DNA from: Dysosmobacter sp.
Lineage (GTDB): Bacteria > Bacillota > Clostridia > Oscillospirales > Oscillospiraceae
Direction: 5' to 3'
Length of the DNA stretch: 64,000 bases
NCBI GenBank assembly: GCA_022778785.1
Contig: JALFSO010000086.1
Coordinates: 1-64,000 of the forward strand
The translations under genes and the position numbers were made by a program. How positions within the stretch are numbered: the first letter of the stretch is position 1; the number at the start of each line of letters is the position of its first letter. The notes beneath the pieces were generated by a model. The model was not told where the DNA came from. It did not search any database and saw only the letters and a list, made by a program, of their open reading frames with translations. Below are positions 24,906 through 34,135 of this stretch, in pieces.

Positions 24906-25961
24906 TTGAGCATCGACTTCGGAAACGACATTTACGAGGAGCCCATCGTGGCCAAGACCTTCCTGCAGGAGGACGCCCAGGAGGGCTCCCTGCGGCCCAA
25001 GACGCTGCGGGAGTACATTGGCCAGGAGAAGGCCAAGAACAATCTGGCTATTTTCATCGAGGCCGCCCGGAAGCGGACGGAGCCGCTGGACCATGTGCTG
25101 CTCCACGGCCCTCCGGGCCTGGGCAAGACCACCCTGGCGGGCATCATCGCCCAGGAAATGGGCGTCAACATCCGCATCACCTCCGGCCCGGCCATTGAGA
25201 AGCCCGGCGATCTGGCGGCGCTGCTGACGAACCTCAACGAGAACGACATCCTGTTCGTGGACGAGATCCACCGGCTGAACCGGTCCGTGGAGGAGATCCT
25301 GTACCCCGCCATGGAGGACTACGCCCTGGACATCATCGTGGGCAAGGGCCCCAGCGCCAACTCCATCCGTCTGGACTTGCCCAAGTTCACCCTCATCGGC
25401 GCCACCACCCGGGCGGGACAGCTGTCCGCGCCCCTGCGGGACCGGTTCGGCGTGACCCTGCGGCTGGAGCTGTACACGCCGGAGGAGTTGGCGAAGATCG
25501 TCACCCGCTCCGCCGGCATCCTGAACGTGGACATCGTGCCAGAGGGCGCCTATGAGATTGCCCGGCGCAGCCGGGGCACGCCCCGTATCGCCAACCGGAT
25601 GCTGCGTCGCGTCCGGGACTTCGCCCAGGTGAAGGCCGACGGTGTCATCACGAAGGCGGTGGCGGACGAGGCCCTGTGCGCGCTGGAGATCGACCATCTG
25701 GGCCTGGACCCGGTGGACCGGCGGATGCTGGGGGCCATCATCGAGAACTACAACGGCGGCCCCGTGGGCCTGGAGACCCTGGCCGCCACCATCGGCGAGG
25801 AGTCCGTCACGCTGGAGGACGTCTACGAGCCGTACCTGATGCAGCTGGGCTTCCTGACCAGGACGCCCCGGGGCCGGTGCGTGACCCAGAAGGCGTATCA
25901 GCACCTCCATCTGTCCCTGCCCGGCGGCTTCGCCCCGGAGGGAGAGCAGCTGTCACTGTAA
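24906..25961 (+). CDS. ruvB: Holliday junction DNA helicase RuvB
   Basis: This hexameric AAA+ motor drives branch migration with RuvA. Over 351 residues it shows a Walker [11 protein letters not shown] (about 64-73), a Walker B FVDEIHRL, sensor IGATTRAG, an arginine-finger region and a C-terminal winged helix (from about 265, [17 protein letters not shown]). A TTG start lies after GGAAGTG. Length and order are typical. Confidence 0.97.
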   Translation: MSIDFGNDIYEEPIVAKTFLQEDAQEGSLRPKTLREYIGQEKAKNNLAIFIEAARKRTEPLDHVLLHGPPGLGKTTLAGIIAQEMGVNIRITSGPAIEKPGDLAALLTNLNENDILFVDEIHRLNRSVEEILYPAMEDYALDIIVGKGPSANSIRLDLPKFTLIGATTRAGQLSAPLRDRFGVTLRLELYTPEELAKIVTRSAGILNVDIVPEGAYEIARRSRGTPRIANRMLRRVRDFAQVKADGVITKAVADEALCALEIDHLGLDPVDRRMLGAIIENYNGGPVGLETLAATIGEESVTLEDVYEPYLMQLGFLTRTPRGRCVTQKAYQHLHLSLPGGFAPEGEQLSL

Positions 25962-26015
25962 CGCAGCGCTATCATGCGCTTTGGCATGAACATGAATAGA
26001 AGGGAAATTGAATCT

Positions 26016-27371
26016 ATGGGTAAATTATTTGGGACCGACGGCATCCGCGGCGTCGTGGGCGAAAATCTGACGGCGGAGCAGGCGTTCCGCGTGGGCCAGG
26101 CAGTGGCCACAGTGCTGGCAGAGGAGACGGGCCGCCGGCCTGTCATCATGATCGGCAAGGACACCCGCATCTCCTCCGATATGCTGGAGTCCGCCCTGAT
26201 GGCGGGCATCTGCTCCGTGGGCGGCGACGTGAAGCCCCTGGGTACCATCCCCACGCCTGCGGTGGCGTATCTGACCCGGCAGGAGAAGGCGGACGCGGGC
26301 ATCGTCATTTCCGCCAGCCACAATCCCTATGAGCATAACGGCATCAAGGTCTTCAGCGGCCAGGGCTACAAGCTCTCCGACGAGGTGGAGGGCCGCATTG
26401 AAGAGAAGATCCTCTCCCCAGAGCCCATGAAGCTCCGCACCCGGGAGGAGATCGGGCGGCGGCACCACGGCATGCGCCAGCTGAAGCAGGACTACATCAA
26501 CTTCGCCGCCTCCACGGCGGACAGCGACCTGGCTGGCCTGCGGATTCTGGCGGACTGCGCCAACGGCGCGGCCAGCGCCACGGCGCCGGAGCTGTTCGGC
26601 CGGTTCAAGGCCCACACGGACTTCATCCACAAGGACCCGGACGGCGTGAACATCAACAACCGCTGCGGCTCCACCCATCTGGAGAGCCTGGCGGACGCGG
26701 TGGTGAAGGGCGGCTACGACATCGGCGTGGCCTTTGACGGCGACGCCGACCGCTGCCTGCTGGTGGATGAGCAGGGAAACACTATCGACGGCGACAAGGT
26801 CATGGCCGTCTGCGCTCTGGACATGAAGCGCCGGGGCAAGCTCAACGGCAACACCATCGTGGCCACAGTCATGAGCAATCTGGGCCTCCACGAATTCTGC
26901 CGGAACCACGGCATTGAGCTGGTCTGCACCAGCGTGGGCGACCGGAACGTGCTGGAGGAGATGCTGCGCCACGACTACCGAATCGGCGGCGAGCAGTCCG
27001 GCCACACCATCTTCACGGAGCTGGAAACCACCGGTGACGGCGAAGTGACCGCCCTGCAGTTCCTGCAGGTCCTGGCCCGGTCCGGAAAGAAGGCCAGCGA
27101 GCTGGCCTCTGTCTGCGCGGTCTATCCCCAGGTGCTGGTCAATGTGGAAGTGCCCCACGACCGGGGCGTGAAGGAAAGCATCATGGCGTCTCCGGCGCTG
27201 AAGGAAGCGATTGACAGGGAGGAGAGCGCCCTTCACGGCGAGGGCCGCGTTCTGGTCCGCGCCTCCGGAACCGAGTCCCTGATCCGGGTCATGGTGGAGG
27301 CAAAGACCACGGAAATCGCCGAAAAAACAGCAGAGCGTCTGGCGGATTTTATAAAATCACTAAAAATCTGA
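26016..27371 (+). CDS. glmM: phosphoglucosamine mutase
   Basis: GlmM turns glucosamine 6-phosphate into glucosamine 1-phosphate for UDP-GlcNAc and peptidoglycan. The 451 residues match the family length. MGKLFGTDGIRG at the N-terminus, the phosphoserine loop ISASHNP (about residue 100), the metal-binding AFDGDADRC and the substrate loop RASGTESLIRVM are all present. The ATG at 26016 fits the family start; the longer frame from 25974 adds an unlikely tail. Confidence 0.97.
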   Translation: MGKLFGTDGIRGVVGENLTAEQAFRVGQAVATVLAEETGRRPVIMIGKDTRISSDMLESALMAGICSVGGDVKPLGTIPTPAVAYLTRQEKADAGIVISASHNPYEHNGIKVFSGQGYKLSDEVEGRIEEKILSPEPMKLRTREEIGRRHHGMRQLKQDYINFAASTADSDLAGLRILADCANGAASATAPELFGRFKAHTDFIHKDPDGVNINNRCGSTHLESLADAVVKGGYDIGVAFDGDADRCLLVDEQGNTIDGDKVMAVCALDMKRRGKLNGNTIVATVMSNLGLHEFCRNHGIELVCTSVGDRNVLEEMLRHDYRIGGEQSGHTIFTELETTGDGEVTALQFLQVLARSGKKASELASVCAVYPQVLVNVEVPHDRGVKESIMASPALKEAIDREESALHGEGRVLVRASGTESLIRVMVEAKTTEIAEKTAERLADFIKSLKI

Positions 27372-27401
27372 CGGTTCCCCTGAATATTTTTGATATTTTG
27401 C

Positions 27402-27431
27402 TTGACAATTCCGATAAAAGACAGGTATAAT
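27402..27431 (+). promoter_or_regulatory. consensus promoter of the sigH-like gene
   Basis: TTGACA (27402-27407), an 18-bp spacer and TATAAT (27426-27431). Expected transcription start is about 27437-27438, which coincides with the ATG at 27437. Confidence 0.8.
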
Positions 27432-27436
27432 AACAT

Positions 27437-28078
27437 ATGCGAAATCGTGGTGAGACCCAATTTGATCGTCTGCGTCTGCTCTCAGATGAGGAGCTCTGCC
27501 GTCTGGTCAGTCAGGAAGACCGTCTGGCCGAAGAGCTTCTGGTCACGAGGTACAGCCGTCTGGTCCGTACCTGCGCCCGTCCGTATTTTCTCATCGGCGG
27601 GGACAGCGAAGATCTGACCCAGGAGGGGATGATTGGGCTTATGAACGCGGTCCGGGAATACGACGCCTCCAAAGCCGCCTCCTTCCGGACATTCGCGGAA
27701 ACCTGCATTCGCAACCGGCTATATTCAGCTCTCCGCTCTGCGGCGGGTGATAAGCACCTTCCCCTGAATCAGTCAGTTCCTCTGGATACGCCCTTCTTTG
27801 ATAGTAATTCCTACACCTCTGGAACCGGTAATCTGGCAGAGCGGAACCCTGAAGATTTTCTCATCGACAGGGAACACGCCCAAAGTCTCTTGACTGGTGT
27901 CCGGAAACAGTTGTCCGAATTTGAAGCGAAGATTTTGGGGTACTATTTAGACGGCCTTTCTTGTCGGGAGATTGCCGAGACAGTCGGCAGACCCCCAAAA
28001 TCCGTGGACAACGCTGTGCAGCGGATCCGTCGTAAAATGGCACAGCAGTTACTTTCCGGCGATTTCAGCAAGCGCTGA
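27437..28078 (+). CDS. sigH: SigH-like RNA polymerase sigma factor
   Basis: The 213-residue product resembles sigma-H of Bacillus, the early stationary/sporulation sigma factor. It has YFLIGGDSEDLTQEGMIGLMNAVREYD in region 2 (about 54-80), KHLPLNQSV, NPEDFLI, and region 4 LDGLSCREIAETVGRPPKSVDNAVQRI near the end. There is no clear Shine-Dalgarno sequence before the ATG, and the -10 box ends only 5 nt before it. The mRNA would therefore be leaderless or the true start lies downstream. Its base use is slightly less GC-rich than its neighbours. Confidence 0.85.
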   Translation: MRNRGETQFDRLRLLSDEELCRLVSQEDRLAEELLVTRYSRLVRTCARPYFLIGGDSEDLTQEGMIGLMNAVREYDASKAASFRTFAETCIRNRLYSALRSAAGDKHLPLNQSVPLDTPFFDSNSYTSGTGNLAERNPEDFLIDREHAQSLLTGVRKQLSEFEAKILGYYLDGLSCREIAETVGRPPKSVDNAVQRIRRKMAQQLLSGDFSKR

Positions 28079-28115
28079 ACGCATATATTTTTTCTGTCGA
28101 AGAGAGGGTAAAATC

Positions 28116-28397
28116 ATGTTCGAAGACAAGACCTTAGTTTGCAAAGAGTGCGGCAAGGAGTTCGTGTTTACCGCTGGTGAGCAGGAGTTCTACGCTGAGC
28201 GCGGCTTCCAGAACGAGCCCCAGCGCTGCAAGGCCTGCCGTGACGCCCGCAAGGCCGCTGCCCGTGGTCCCCGGGAGTACTTCACCGCTGTCTGCGCTGC
28301 TTGCGGCGGCGAGGCTCGGGTTCCCTTTGAGCCCAAGAGCGATCGTCCCGTCTACTGCAGCGAGTGCTTCGCCAAGATGCGCGAGCAGCAGAGATAA
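28116..28397 (+). CDS. zinc-ribbon protein (CxxC-CxxC type)
   Basis: This 93-residue protein has two Cys4-type zinc sites: CKECG...CKAC (residues about 9-36) and CAACG...CSEC (about 57-84). It fits the small zinc-ribbon/CxxC-x17-CxxC proteins of Clostridia, of unknown function and possibly nucleic-acid binding. I start at the ATG at 28116, preceded by AGAGAGGG. It lies 38 bp after sigH and ends at a strong terminator. Confidence 0.8.
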   Translation: MFEDKTLVCKECGKEFVFTAGEQEFYAERGFQNEPQRCKACRDARKAAARGPREYFTAVCAACGGEARVPFEPKSDRPVYCSECFAKMREQQR

Positions 28398-28406
28398 CAA
28401 GCCATC

Positions 28407-28442
28407 AAAAAGAAAGGACGCCTCCGGGTGTCCTTTCTTTTT
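28407..28442 (+). terminator. terminator after the zinc-ribbon gene
   Basis: A 13-bp stem (28407-28419 with 28430-28442) whose descending arm ends in TTTCTTTTT. Confidence 0.85.
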
Positions 28443-28496
28443 ATCCGATTCCGCACTTCGTGCGCCCAATCTTTTGCAGAAACCTGCGGATTTCTA

Positions 28497-28525
28497 TTGA
28501 ATTCTGAAAAGAAGTGGGGTATAAT
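28497..28525 (+). promoter_or_regulatory. promoter of the DUF1858 gene
   Basis: TTGAAT (28497-28502), 17 bp, TATAAT (28520-28525). Confidence 0.7.
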
Positions 28526-28582
28526 ATCTGCGTTCATTTTCAGAAGAAATGACGGAATTATTATAATTTGGAGGAATCCCTC

Positions 28583-28789
28583 ATGATCGAGATCAAGAAG
28601 GACACCATCATCGGTGATATTCTGGACGTGGCTCCTCAGACCGCGCCTATTTTCCTGTCCATCGGCATGCACTGCCTGGGCTGCCCCTCTTCCCGCGGCG
28701 AGACCGTGGAGGAGGCCTGCATGGTCCACGGCATCGACGTGGACAAGCTGCTGGCCCTGGTGAACGAGGAAGCCAACAAGGTGCAGTAA
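28583..28789 (+). CDS. DUF1858 domain protein (ScdA-N-like redox domain)
   Basis: A 68-residue protein starting MIEIKKDTIIGDILDVAPQ with the conserved MHCLGCPSSRGETVEEACMVHG segment. The Cys-x-x-Cys pair (about 32-35) fits the DUF1858/hybrid-cluster-protein-associated disulfide redox domain, a small fold found alone in many anaerobes. It may bind metal or take part in redox chemistry; the partner is unknown. The ATG at 28583 has TTTGGAGG upstream. Confidence 0.82.
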   Translation: MIEIKKDTIIGDILDVAPQTAPIFLSIGMHCLGCPSSRGETVEEACMVHGIDVDKLLALVNEEANKVQ

Positions 28790-28908
28790 ATCCATCTCAC
28801 ACAGGACGCATACAGGCAGATGCCTGTATGCGCTCTTGTCGTGTAAAAAACACCCGCAGAACACAGAAATTTCGGCTTTGTCTGCGCACTGGCAGACGAG
28901 GAGGGACT

Positions 28909-29616
28909 ATGGCAAGACAACTGGAACTCTCTCCCCGGCTGCGTCTGCTGGCGGATTGGGTGCCCCAGGGCGCAAAGCTCGCTGACGTTGGCACGGATCA
29001 CGGCTATCTGCCCGTGTGGCTGCGGCTCCATGGCCGCGTGGTCCATGCCATTGCCAGCGACCTGCGCCCTGGCCCGCTGGACCGTGCCCGGGAGACGGGC
29101 CGCGTCTATGGCGCGGAGGGCATCGACTACCGGCTGTGCGACGGTCTCTCCGCCATCACGCCGGAGGAGTGCGACACGGTGGCCATCGCTGGGATGGGAG
29201 GGGAGAACATCGCCTCCATTCTGACCGCCGCTCCTTGGACGGCAGACGGCCGCCACATGTTGCTGCTCCAGCCCATGACCCATGCGGAAACGCTGCGGCG
29301 ATTCCTGATGGAGCATCACTACGCCATCGTCCGGGAGGCCCTGGTCCTGGACCGTGGGACGCTGTATCCGGTGATGGAGGTCCGGGCAGGGGAGATGGAC
29401 CTGTCTCTTGGCCAGCTTCTGGGCGGCGTCCGGCTGCTGGAGGACCCGCTGGGAGACCGGTATCTGATTGAGAAGATCGTCCGTCTGCTGAGCGCTGTGG
29501 CGGGGATGAACCGCTCAACGGATCCGGCCGGCAGGGAAAAAGCGGACCGTCTCCGGGCGGAGATCACCGCGCTGATGGAAATGAGAGAGGAGTGGCGGCA
29601 TGCCAACTGTCCGTGA
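28909..29616 (+). CDS. trmK: tRNA (adenine(22)-N(1))-methyltransferase TrmK
   Basis: TrmK methylates A22 of tRNA using SAM. The 235-residue product has the Rossmann motif LADVGTDHGYLPVWL (about 22-36), DLRPGPLDRAR, and the catalytic-site IAGMGGENI. A C-terminal helical part follows. The GAGGAGGG site decides the ATG at 28909. Its last 17 bp overlap the Nif3-like gene, the usual trmK-yqfO order in Firmicutes. Confidence 0.92.
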   Translation: MARQLELSPRLRLLADWVPQGAKLADVGTDHGYLPVWLRLHGRVVHAIASDLRPGPLDRARETGRVYGAEGIDYRLCDGLSAITPEECDTVAIAGMGGENIASILTAAPWTADGRHMLLLQPMTHAETLRRFLMEHHYAIVREALVLDRGTLYPVMEVRAGEMDLSLGQLLGGVRLLEDPLGDRYLIEKIVRLLSAVAGMNRSTDPAGREKADRLRAEITALMEMREEWRHANCP

Positions 29617-30391
29617 AATCGAACAGTCACTGTTTGATTTTGCCCCGAAAGAACTGGCCATGGACTGGGACAATGTGGGCCTTTTGGTGGGAGATCCCGA
29701 CCGGGAGGTCTCCCGGGTCCTGGTGGCCCTCGACATCACGGAGGATGTGGCGGCGGAGGCACTGGAAAAGCACTGCCAGCTGATCGTAGCTCATCATCCG
29801 GTGATGAACTGCAAATGGCTGCCGGTGCAGACCCTCCGAGAGGACACGCCCCAGGGCCGTCTGCTGCGCCGTATGGTGCGGGAGGACCTGGCGGGAATTT
29901 GCATGCATACCAATCTGGATGCTGCCGTGGGCGGTGTCAACGATGCCCTGGCAGAGGCACTGGGGGTGGTCGATCCTGGGCCATTGACGCCCGAGAGCAT
30001 CGGACGGACGGGCACCCTGTCCTGCGGCCCCGTTCCACTCGGCAAATTTGTAAAGCGCGTCTCCGCAGCCTTGAGCTGCAACGGCCTGCGGTATGCCGAC
30101 GCCGGAAAGCCCGTCCACCGGGTGGCGGTAGGCGGCGGCGCCTGCGGGGAGTACATGGATCTGGCCATCGCCGCCGGCTGCGACACCTTTGTCACGGCGG
30201 ATCTGAGCTATCACCAGTTCCTGGACGCGAAACCCAAAGGCATTAACGTCATCGACGCCGGGCACTTCCCCACGGAAGATGTGGTGTGCCCTGTCATCCT
30301 GTCGGAGCTGCGGAAACGGTTTCCGGCGCTGTATCTCGAAAAATCGGCCTCCCATCGGGAAGTCATTCAGTACTATGTAGAAGGAGAGTAA
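29600..30391 (+). CDS. Nif3-like dinuclear metal centre protein
   Basis: A 263-residue member of the Nif3/YqfO family, which forms hexameric rings with a two-metal site of uncertain role. Visible ligands include the HHPV motif (LIVAHHPVMN, about 54-63), HTNLD (about 99-103) and the C-terminal DAGHFPTE. It lacks the long insertion of some homologues. Co-translated with trmK through a 17-bp overlap; AGAGGAG precedes the ATG. Confidence 0.92.
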   Translation: MPTVREIEQSLFDFAPKELAMDWDNVGLLVGDPDREVSRVLVALDITEDVAAEALEKHCQLIVAHHPVMNCKWLPVQTLREDTPQGRLLRRMVREDLAGICMHTNLDAAVGGVNDALAEALGVVDPGPLTPESIGRTGTLSCGPVPLGKFVKRVSAALSCNGLRYADAGKPVHRVAVGGGACGEYMDLAIAAGCDTFVTADLSYHQFLDAKPKGINVIDAGHFPTEDVVCPVILSELRKRFPALYLEKSASHREVIQYYVEGE

Positions 30392-30397
30392 TCAACT

Positions 30398-31135
30398 ATG
30401 TCCGGACATTCCAAATGGCATAATATTCAGAAGACCAAGGGTGCCGCTGACGCCAAGCGCAGCGCCGCCTTCACCAAGATCGCCAAGGAGATCATCGTGG
30501 CGGTGAAAGAGGGCGGCGGCAGCGGCGATCCTGCCAACAACTCCCGCCTGGCCACGGTCATTGCCAAGGCCAAGGCCGTCAACATGCCCAACGACAACAT
30601 CAAGCGCACCATCGACCGTGCTCTTGGCGCCGGCAACACCGACAACTACGAGTCCGTTACTTATGAGGGCTACGGCCCCGGCGGCGTGGCCGTCATCGTG
30701 GAGGCCCTGACGGACAACCGTCAGCGCACCGCTCCCGAGGTCCGGCACTATTTTGACAAGTGCAACGGTAACCTGGGCGCCCAGGGCTGCGTGTCCTGGT
30801 CCTTTGACCGCAAGGGCGTCATCGTCATCGACAACGAGGACGGCGAGCTGGACGAGGACGCCGTCATGATGGACGCGCTGGACTCCGGCGCCTCTGATTT
30901 CGAGGCCGACGGTTCCGCACTGGAGATCACCACAGAGCCCGACGCTTTCAACGACGTGGTCAAGGCACTGGAGGCCAAGGGCTATACCTTCGTCAACGCT
31001 GACATCGAGATGGTGCCTCAGAATTACGTGACCCTCACCTCCGAGGGCGATGTCCACAACATGGAGCGTCTCATCGACTTCCTGGAGGACAACGACGACG
31101 TGCAGAACGTCTGGCACAACTGGGACAACGACTGA
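30398..31135 (+). CDS. yebC: YebC/PmpR family regulator or translation factor
   Basis: The 245-residue product begins with the family signature MSGHSKWHNIQKTKGAADAK, then NMPNDNIKRTIDRALG and YEGYGPGGVAVIVE. YebC proteins were named transcription regulators. More recent work on homologues points to a role at the ribosome with polyproline or stalled translation. AGAAGGAG precedes the ATG six bases after the Nif3 stop. A terminator follows. Confidence 0.95.
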   Translation: MSGHSKWHNIQKTKGAADAKRSAAFTKIAKEIIVAVKEGGGSGDPANNSRLATVIAKAKAVNMPNDNIKRTIDRALGAGNTDNYESVTYEGYGPGGVAVIVEALTDNRQRTAPEVRHYFDKCNGNLGAQGCVSWSFDRKGVIVIDNEDGELDEDAVMMDALDSGASDFEADGSALEITTEPDAFNDVVKALEAKGYTFVNADIEMVPQNYVTLTSEGDVHNMERLIDFLEDNDDVQNVWHNWDND

Positions 31136-31150
31136 TTGAACGACTGGATA

Positions 31151-31181
31151 AAAGACGGAACGGCAGGGCCGTTCCGTCTTT
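31151..31181 (+). terminator. terminator after yebC
   Basis: A 14-bp perfect stem (31151-31164 with 31168-31181) with a 3-nt loop, ending in TCTTTCGTT. Confidence 0.75.
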
Positions 31182-31227
31182 CGTTATAGAGATGATTTTC
31201 CCTTCGATGCCGGAACCCCGATTTCCC

Positions 31228-31256
31228 TTGCCAAGTGCGCCGTCAGGCGGTATAAT
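31228..31256 (+). promoter_or_regulatory. promoter of ispD-ispF
   Basis: TTGCCA (31228-31233), 17 bp, TATAAT (31251-31256). Confidence 0.75.
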
Positions 31257-31287
31257 ACCGGTATTATGAGATCATCGGAGAGGGAGA

Positions 31288-32010
31288 ATGGACATGGGCT
31301 TTTTCAGACGGTTCCAGGAGGCGCAGCGGCCTTTCTGCACGGCCATCGTGGCGGCGGCAGGCAGCTCCACACGCATGGGCGGGGAGGTCAACAAGCTGCT
31401 GCTGCCGCTGGAGGGCGTGCCGGTGCTGGCCCGCACACTGACGGCGCTGGATCTGGCCTCCCGGGTGGATGCCATCGTCATCGCCGCCCGGGAGGAGGAC
31501 ATCCTGCCGTTCTCCGAACTGTGCCGTACTTACGGCATCCGGAAGCCGGTGAAAGTGGTCCGGGGCGGAGACAGCCGGGAGGAATCGGTCCTCCGGGCGG
31601 CTCTGGAGGCCGATCCCCGCACGGAGCTGCTGGCGGTGCAGGACGGTGCCCGTCCGCTGGTGACACCGGCCCTCATCGACGCCGTGGCGGAGAAGGCCGC
31701 CCGGTGCAACGCCGCCGCTCCCGCCATTCCTGTGAAGGACACTATCAAGGTGGCAGCGGACGGCACCGTCCGGGAGACGCTGGACCGCAGTACGCTGCGG
31801 GCGATCCAGACGCCCCAGATCTTTGAGGCGGATCTGCTGAAGGCGGCCTTGCAGTCCGCGCTGGAAGCCGGCGCGGAGCTGACGGACGACTGCTCCGCCG
31901 TGGAGCGTCTGGGCAAGGTGGTCTATCTGGTGGAGGGCGACGAAGCCAATCTGAAGATCACCACGCCGCTGGACATGACCATCGCTGCGGCTCTTCTGCA
32001 AAGCCGGTAA
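31288..32010 (+). CDS. ispD: 2-C-methyl-D-erythritol 4-phosphate cytidylyltransferase
   Basis: IspD makes CDP-methylerythritol, step three of the MEP pathway. The 240-residue product has the nucleotide loop [11 protein letters not shown] and VNKLLLPL (about 21-40), QDGARPLV, and [10 protein letters not shown] near the C-terminus. It has about 18 extra N-terminal residues compared with many IspD proteins. GGAGAGGGAG precedes the ATG. ispF follows after 37 bp. Confidence 0.93.
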   Translation: MDMGFFRRFQEAQRPFCTAIVAAAGSSTRMGGEVNKLLLPLEGVPVLARTLTALDLASRVDAIVIAAREEDILPFSELCRTYGIRKPVKVVRGGDSREESVLRAALEADPRTELLAVQDGARPLVTPALIDAVAEKAARCNAAAPAIPVKDTIKVAADGTVRETLDRSTLRAIQTPQIFEADLLKAALQSALEAGAELTDDCSAVERLGKVVYLVEGDEANLKITTPLDMTIAAALLQSR

Positions 32011-32047
32011 ACGGCTGCGGGTCAACAAACGGGAGGTTTTACGCAAT

Positions 32048-32533
32048 ATGACAAATCTGCGGATCGGACAGGGATACGACGTCCACCGGCTGGTATCCGG
32101 CCGGGACCTGATCCTGGGCGGCGTCCGGGTACCCTATGACCGCGGCCTGGACGGCCACTCTGACGCCGATGTGCTGACTCACGCCGTCATGGACGCGCTG
32201 CTGGGCGCGGCAAAGCTGGGGGACATCGGCAAGCTGTTTCCGGACACCGACGACCGCTATAAGGGCATCTCCAGTCTGGAACTGCTGCGCCGGGTAGGGG
32301 AGCGCCTCCGGGAGCAGGGCTGGGCCGTGGTGAACATCGACGCCACGCTGGTGGCCCAGGCCCCGAAGATCGCGCCCTACAAGGCGCAGATGGCCCGGAA
32401 CATGGCGGAGTGTCTGGGCATCCCGGAGGAGCAGGTGAACGTGAAGGCCACCACTGAGGAGCATCTGGGCTTCACCGGCGACGGCTCTGGAATGTCCGCC
32501 CAGGCCGTGGCGCTGATCGAGCGGCTGGCATAA
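32048..32533 (+). CDS. ispF: 2-C-methyl-D-erythritol 2,4-cyclodiphosphate synthase
   Basis: IspF cyclises the CDP-methylerythritol phosphate. The 161 residues match the family. The zinc ligands are in GYDVHRL (D9/H11) and the later His of [22 protein letters not shown] and [11 protein letters not shown] are also typical. It is in one unit with ispD, and the xseA-xseB-ispA run follows 36 bp downstream, so isoprenoid genes are clustered. Confidence 0.96.
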   Translation: MTNLRIGQGYDVHRLVSGRDLILGGVRVPYDRGLDGHSDADVLTHAVMDALLGAAKLGDIGKLFPDTDDRYKGISSLELLRRVGERLREQGWAVVNIDATLVAQAPKIAPYKAQMARNMAECLGIPEEQVNVKATTEEHLGFTGDGSGMSAQAVALIERLA

Positions 32534-32569
32534 GCGTCTCCCGCGCCGGGCGCAGGAAGGAGGACCCCT

Positions 32570-33829
32570 TTGGAACAGACCATTTATGACGTCTCCCAGG
32601 TCAACGAGTTCGTCAAGTCCCTGCTGGACGGTGTGCCCGCCTTACAGGACATCTACGTCCGGGGAGAGCTGTCCAACTACAAAATATACCCCTCGGGACA
32701 CCACTACTTCACGCTGAAGGACACTGGCGGCGCCCTTCGGTGCGTCATGTTCCGGGGACAGGCGTCCCGGCTGCGGTTCCGGCCGGAGAACGGCATGAAG
32801 GTCATCGCCCAGGGCCGCGTCACGGTGTTCCCGCGGGACGGCGCCTATCAGCTGTACTGCAATTCCCTCTCGCCGGAGGGCGTGGGGGATCTGGCCCTGG
32901 CCTTTGAGCAGCTGAAGCAGAAGCTGTATGCCGAGGGGCTGTTCGACCCGGCCCACAAGAAGCCGCTGCCCGCCTATCCGGAACGGATCGCCGTGGTCAC
33001 GTCCTCCGCCGGAGCAGCGGTCCACGACATGATCCGCATCCTGGGGCGTCGGTACCCCCTGGCCAAGGTGATCCTGCTGCCGGTGCGGGTACAGGGCGCG
33101 GAGGCCCCGCCGGAGATCGTGGGGGCCATCCGCTACGCCAACCGCTGGAAGGTGGGGGACGTCCTCATCACCGGACGGGGCGGCGGCTCCATGGAGGACC
33201 TATGGGCCTTCAACGACGAGCGGGTGGCCCGGGCCATCTATGAATCGGAGATTCCCGTTATCTCCGCCGTAGGCCATGAGCCGGACGTGACCATCGCGGA
33301 CTTTGTGGCGGACGCCAGAGCGTCCACGCCCTCCAACGCGGCGGAGATTGCCGTGCCGGATCAGGCGGAGCTGCTGCGGTGGCTCCACGGTGCCGGCGAA
33401 CGGATGGAGCAGGCGGAGACAAAGCGTCTGAAAGCCCTGCGGGAGCGGGTGGAAACCCTGTCCTCCCGCCGGGTGATGCGGGACCAGCTGGCCTATGTCC
33501 AGGACAAGCGGATGCTGCTGACCCATTTGCAGCAGCGGCTGGGGGATCTGGAAAACCACACGCTGTCCCTGCGGCGGCAGAAGTTTTCTGCCCTGGCGGC
33601 GTCCCTGGATGCCATGAGCCCCCTGAAGGTTCTGGGACGGGGCTACGCCATGGTGCAGAAGGAGGACGGTGCATTGGTCCGGAGCTGGCGGGACGCGCCC
33701 TCCGGCACGCCGGTGACTGTGGTCCTGGGCGAGGGCGGACTGTCCTGCACGGTGGACCGCGCCTTTGCGGACAGCGGAAATAAGAGACGGAGGACAAGCC
33801 ATGAGCGCACAGAAGAAAAAGACCTTTGA
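32570..33829 (+). CDS. xseA: exodeoxyribonuclease VII large subunit
   Basis: XseA degrades single-stranded DNA with XseB. The 419-residue product has an N-terminal OB fold (VSQVNEFVKSLLD, YVRGELSNYK), the central catalytic domain with VVTSSAGAAVHD and ITGRGGGSMEDLWAFN, and a coiled-coil C-terminal part. The TTG start lies after AGGAGG. The gene ends 29 bp inside xseB. In Bacillus the same xseA-xseB-ispA block sits beside OLE/dxs; here it is about 29 kb away. Confidence 0.95.
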   Translation: MEQTIYDVSQVNEFVKSLLDGVPALQDIYVRGELSNYKIYPSGHHYFTLKDTGGALRCVMFRGQASRLRFRPENGMKVIAQGRVTVFPRDGAYQLYCNSLSPEGVGDLALAFEQLKQKLYAEGLFDPAHKKPLPAYPERIAVVTSSAGAAVHDMIRILGRRYPLAKVILLPVRVQGAEAPPEIVGAIRYANRWKVGDVLITGRGGGSMEDLWAFNDERVARAIYESEIPVISAVGHEPDVTIADFVADARASTPSNAAEIAVPDQAELLRWLHGAGERMEQAETKRLKALRERVETLSSRRVMRDQLAYVQDKRMLLTHLQQRLGDLENHTLSLRRQKFSALAASLDAMSPLKVLGRGYAMVQKEDGALVRSWRDAPSGTPVTVVLGEGGLSCTVDRAFADSGNKRRRTSHERTEEKDL

Positions 33830-34037
33830 GGAACAGATCGCCCGTCTGGAGGAGATCGTCTCTCTGCTGGAGGCGGGGGACGCCCAGCTGGCGGATTCTC
33901 TGACCCTGTTTGAGGAGGGGACGAAGCTCATCGCGTCCTGCTCGAAAGAATTGGATCAGGCGGAGCAGAAGGTGGTCAAGCTGATGAAGGGCCCCGACGG
34001 CGCGCCGGTGGAGCTGCCCTTTGACAGCGAGGGCTGA
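33801..34037 (+). CDS. xseB: exodeoxyribonuclease VII small subunit
   Basis: A 78-residue helical protein (TFEEQIARLEEIVSLLEAGD, SLTLFEEG) typical of XseB. I use the ATG at 33801 with ACGGAGGA upstream, since the longer frame reads into xseA. The 29-bp overlap with xseA implies coupled translation. Confidence 0.94.
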   Translation: MSAQKKKTFEEQIARLEEIVSLLEAGDAQLADSLTLFEEGTKLIASCSKELDQAEQKVVKLMKGPDGAPVELPFDSEG

Positions 34038-34103
34038 GCAGTCTCCGGGCCGGATTGGATAAAGAAGTGTTCCCGTTTCGGGGAAAATTTTGATTTTGAA
34101 GGA

Positions 34104-34123
34104 TGCCGCGCACAGCGGCGGAA
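34104..34123 (+). repeat. 20-nt leader hairpin, copy 2
   Basis: Identical to the sequence at 18633-18652 (TGCCGCGCACAGCGGCGGAA), again 12 nt before the start codon of the downstream gene, ispA. Confidence 0.8.
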
Positions 34124-34135
34124 CAGGTGGTTACT

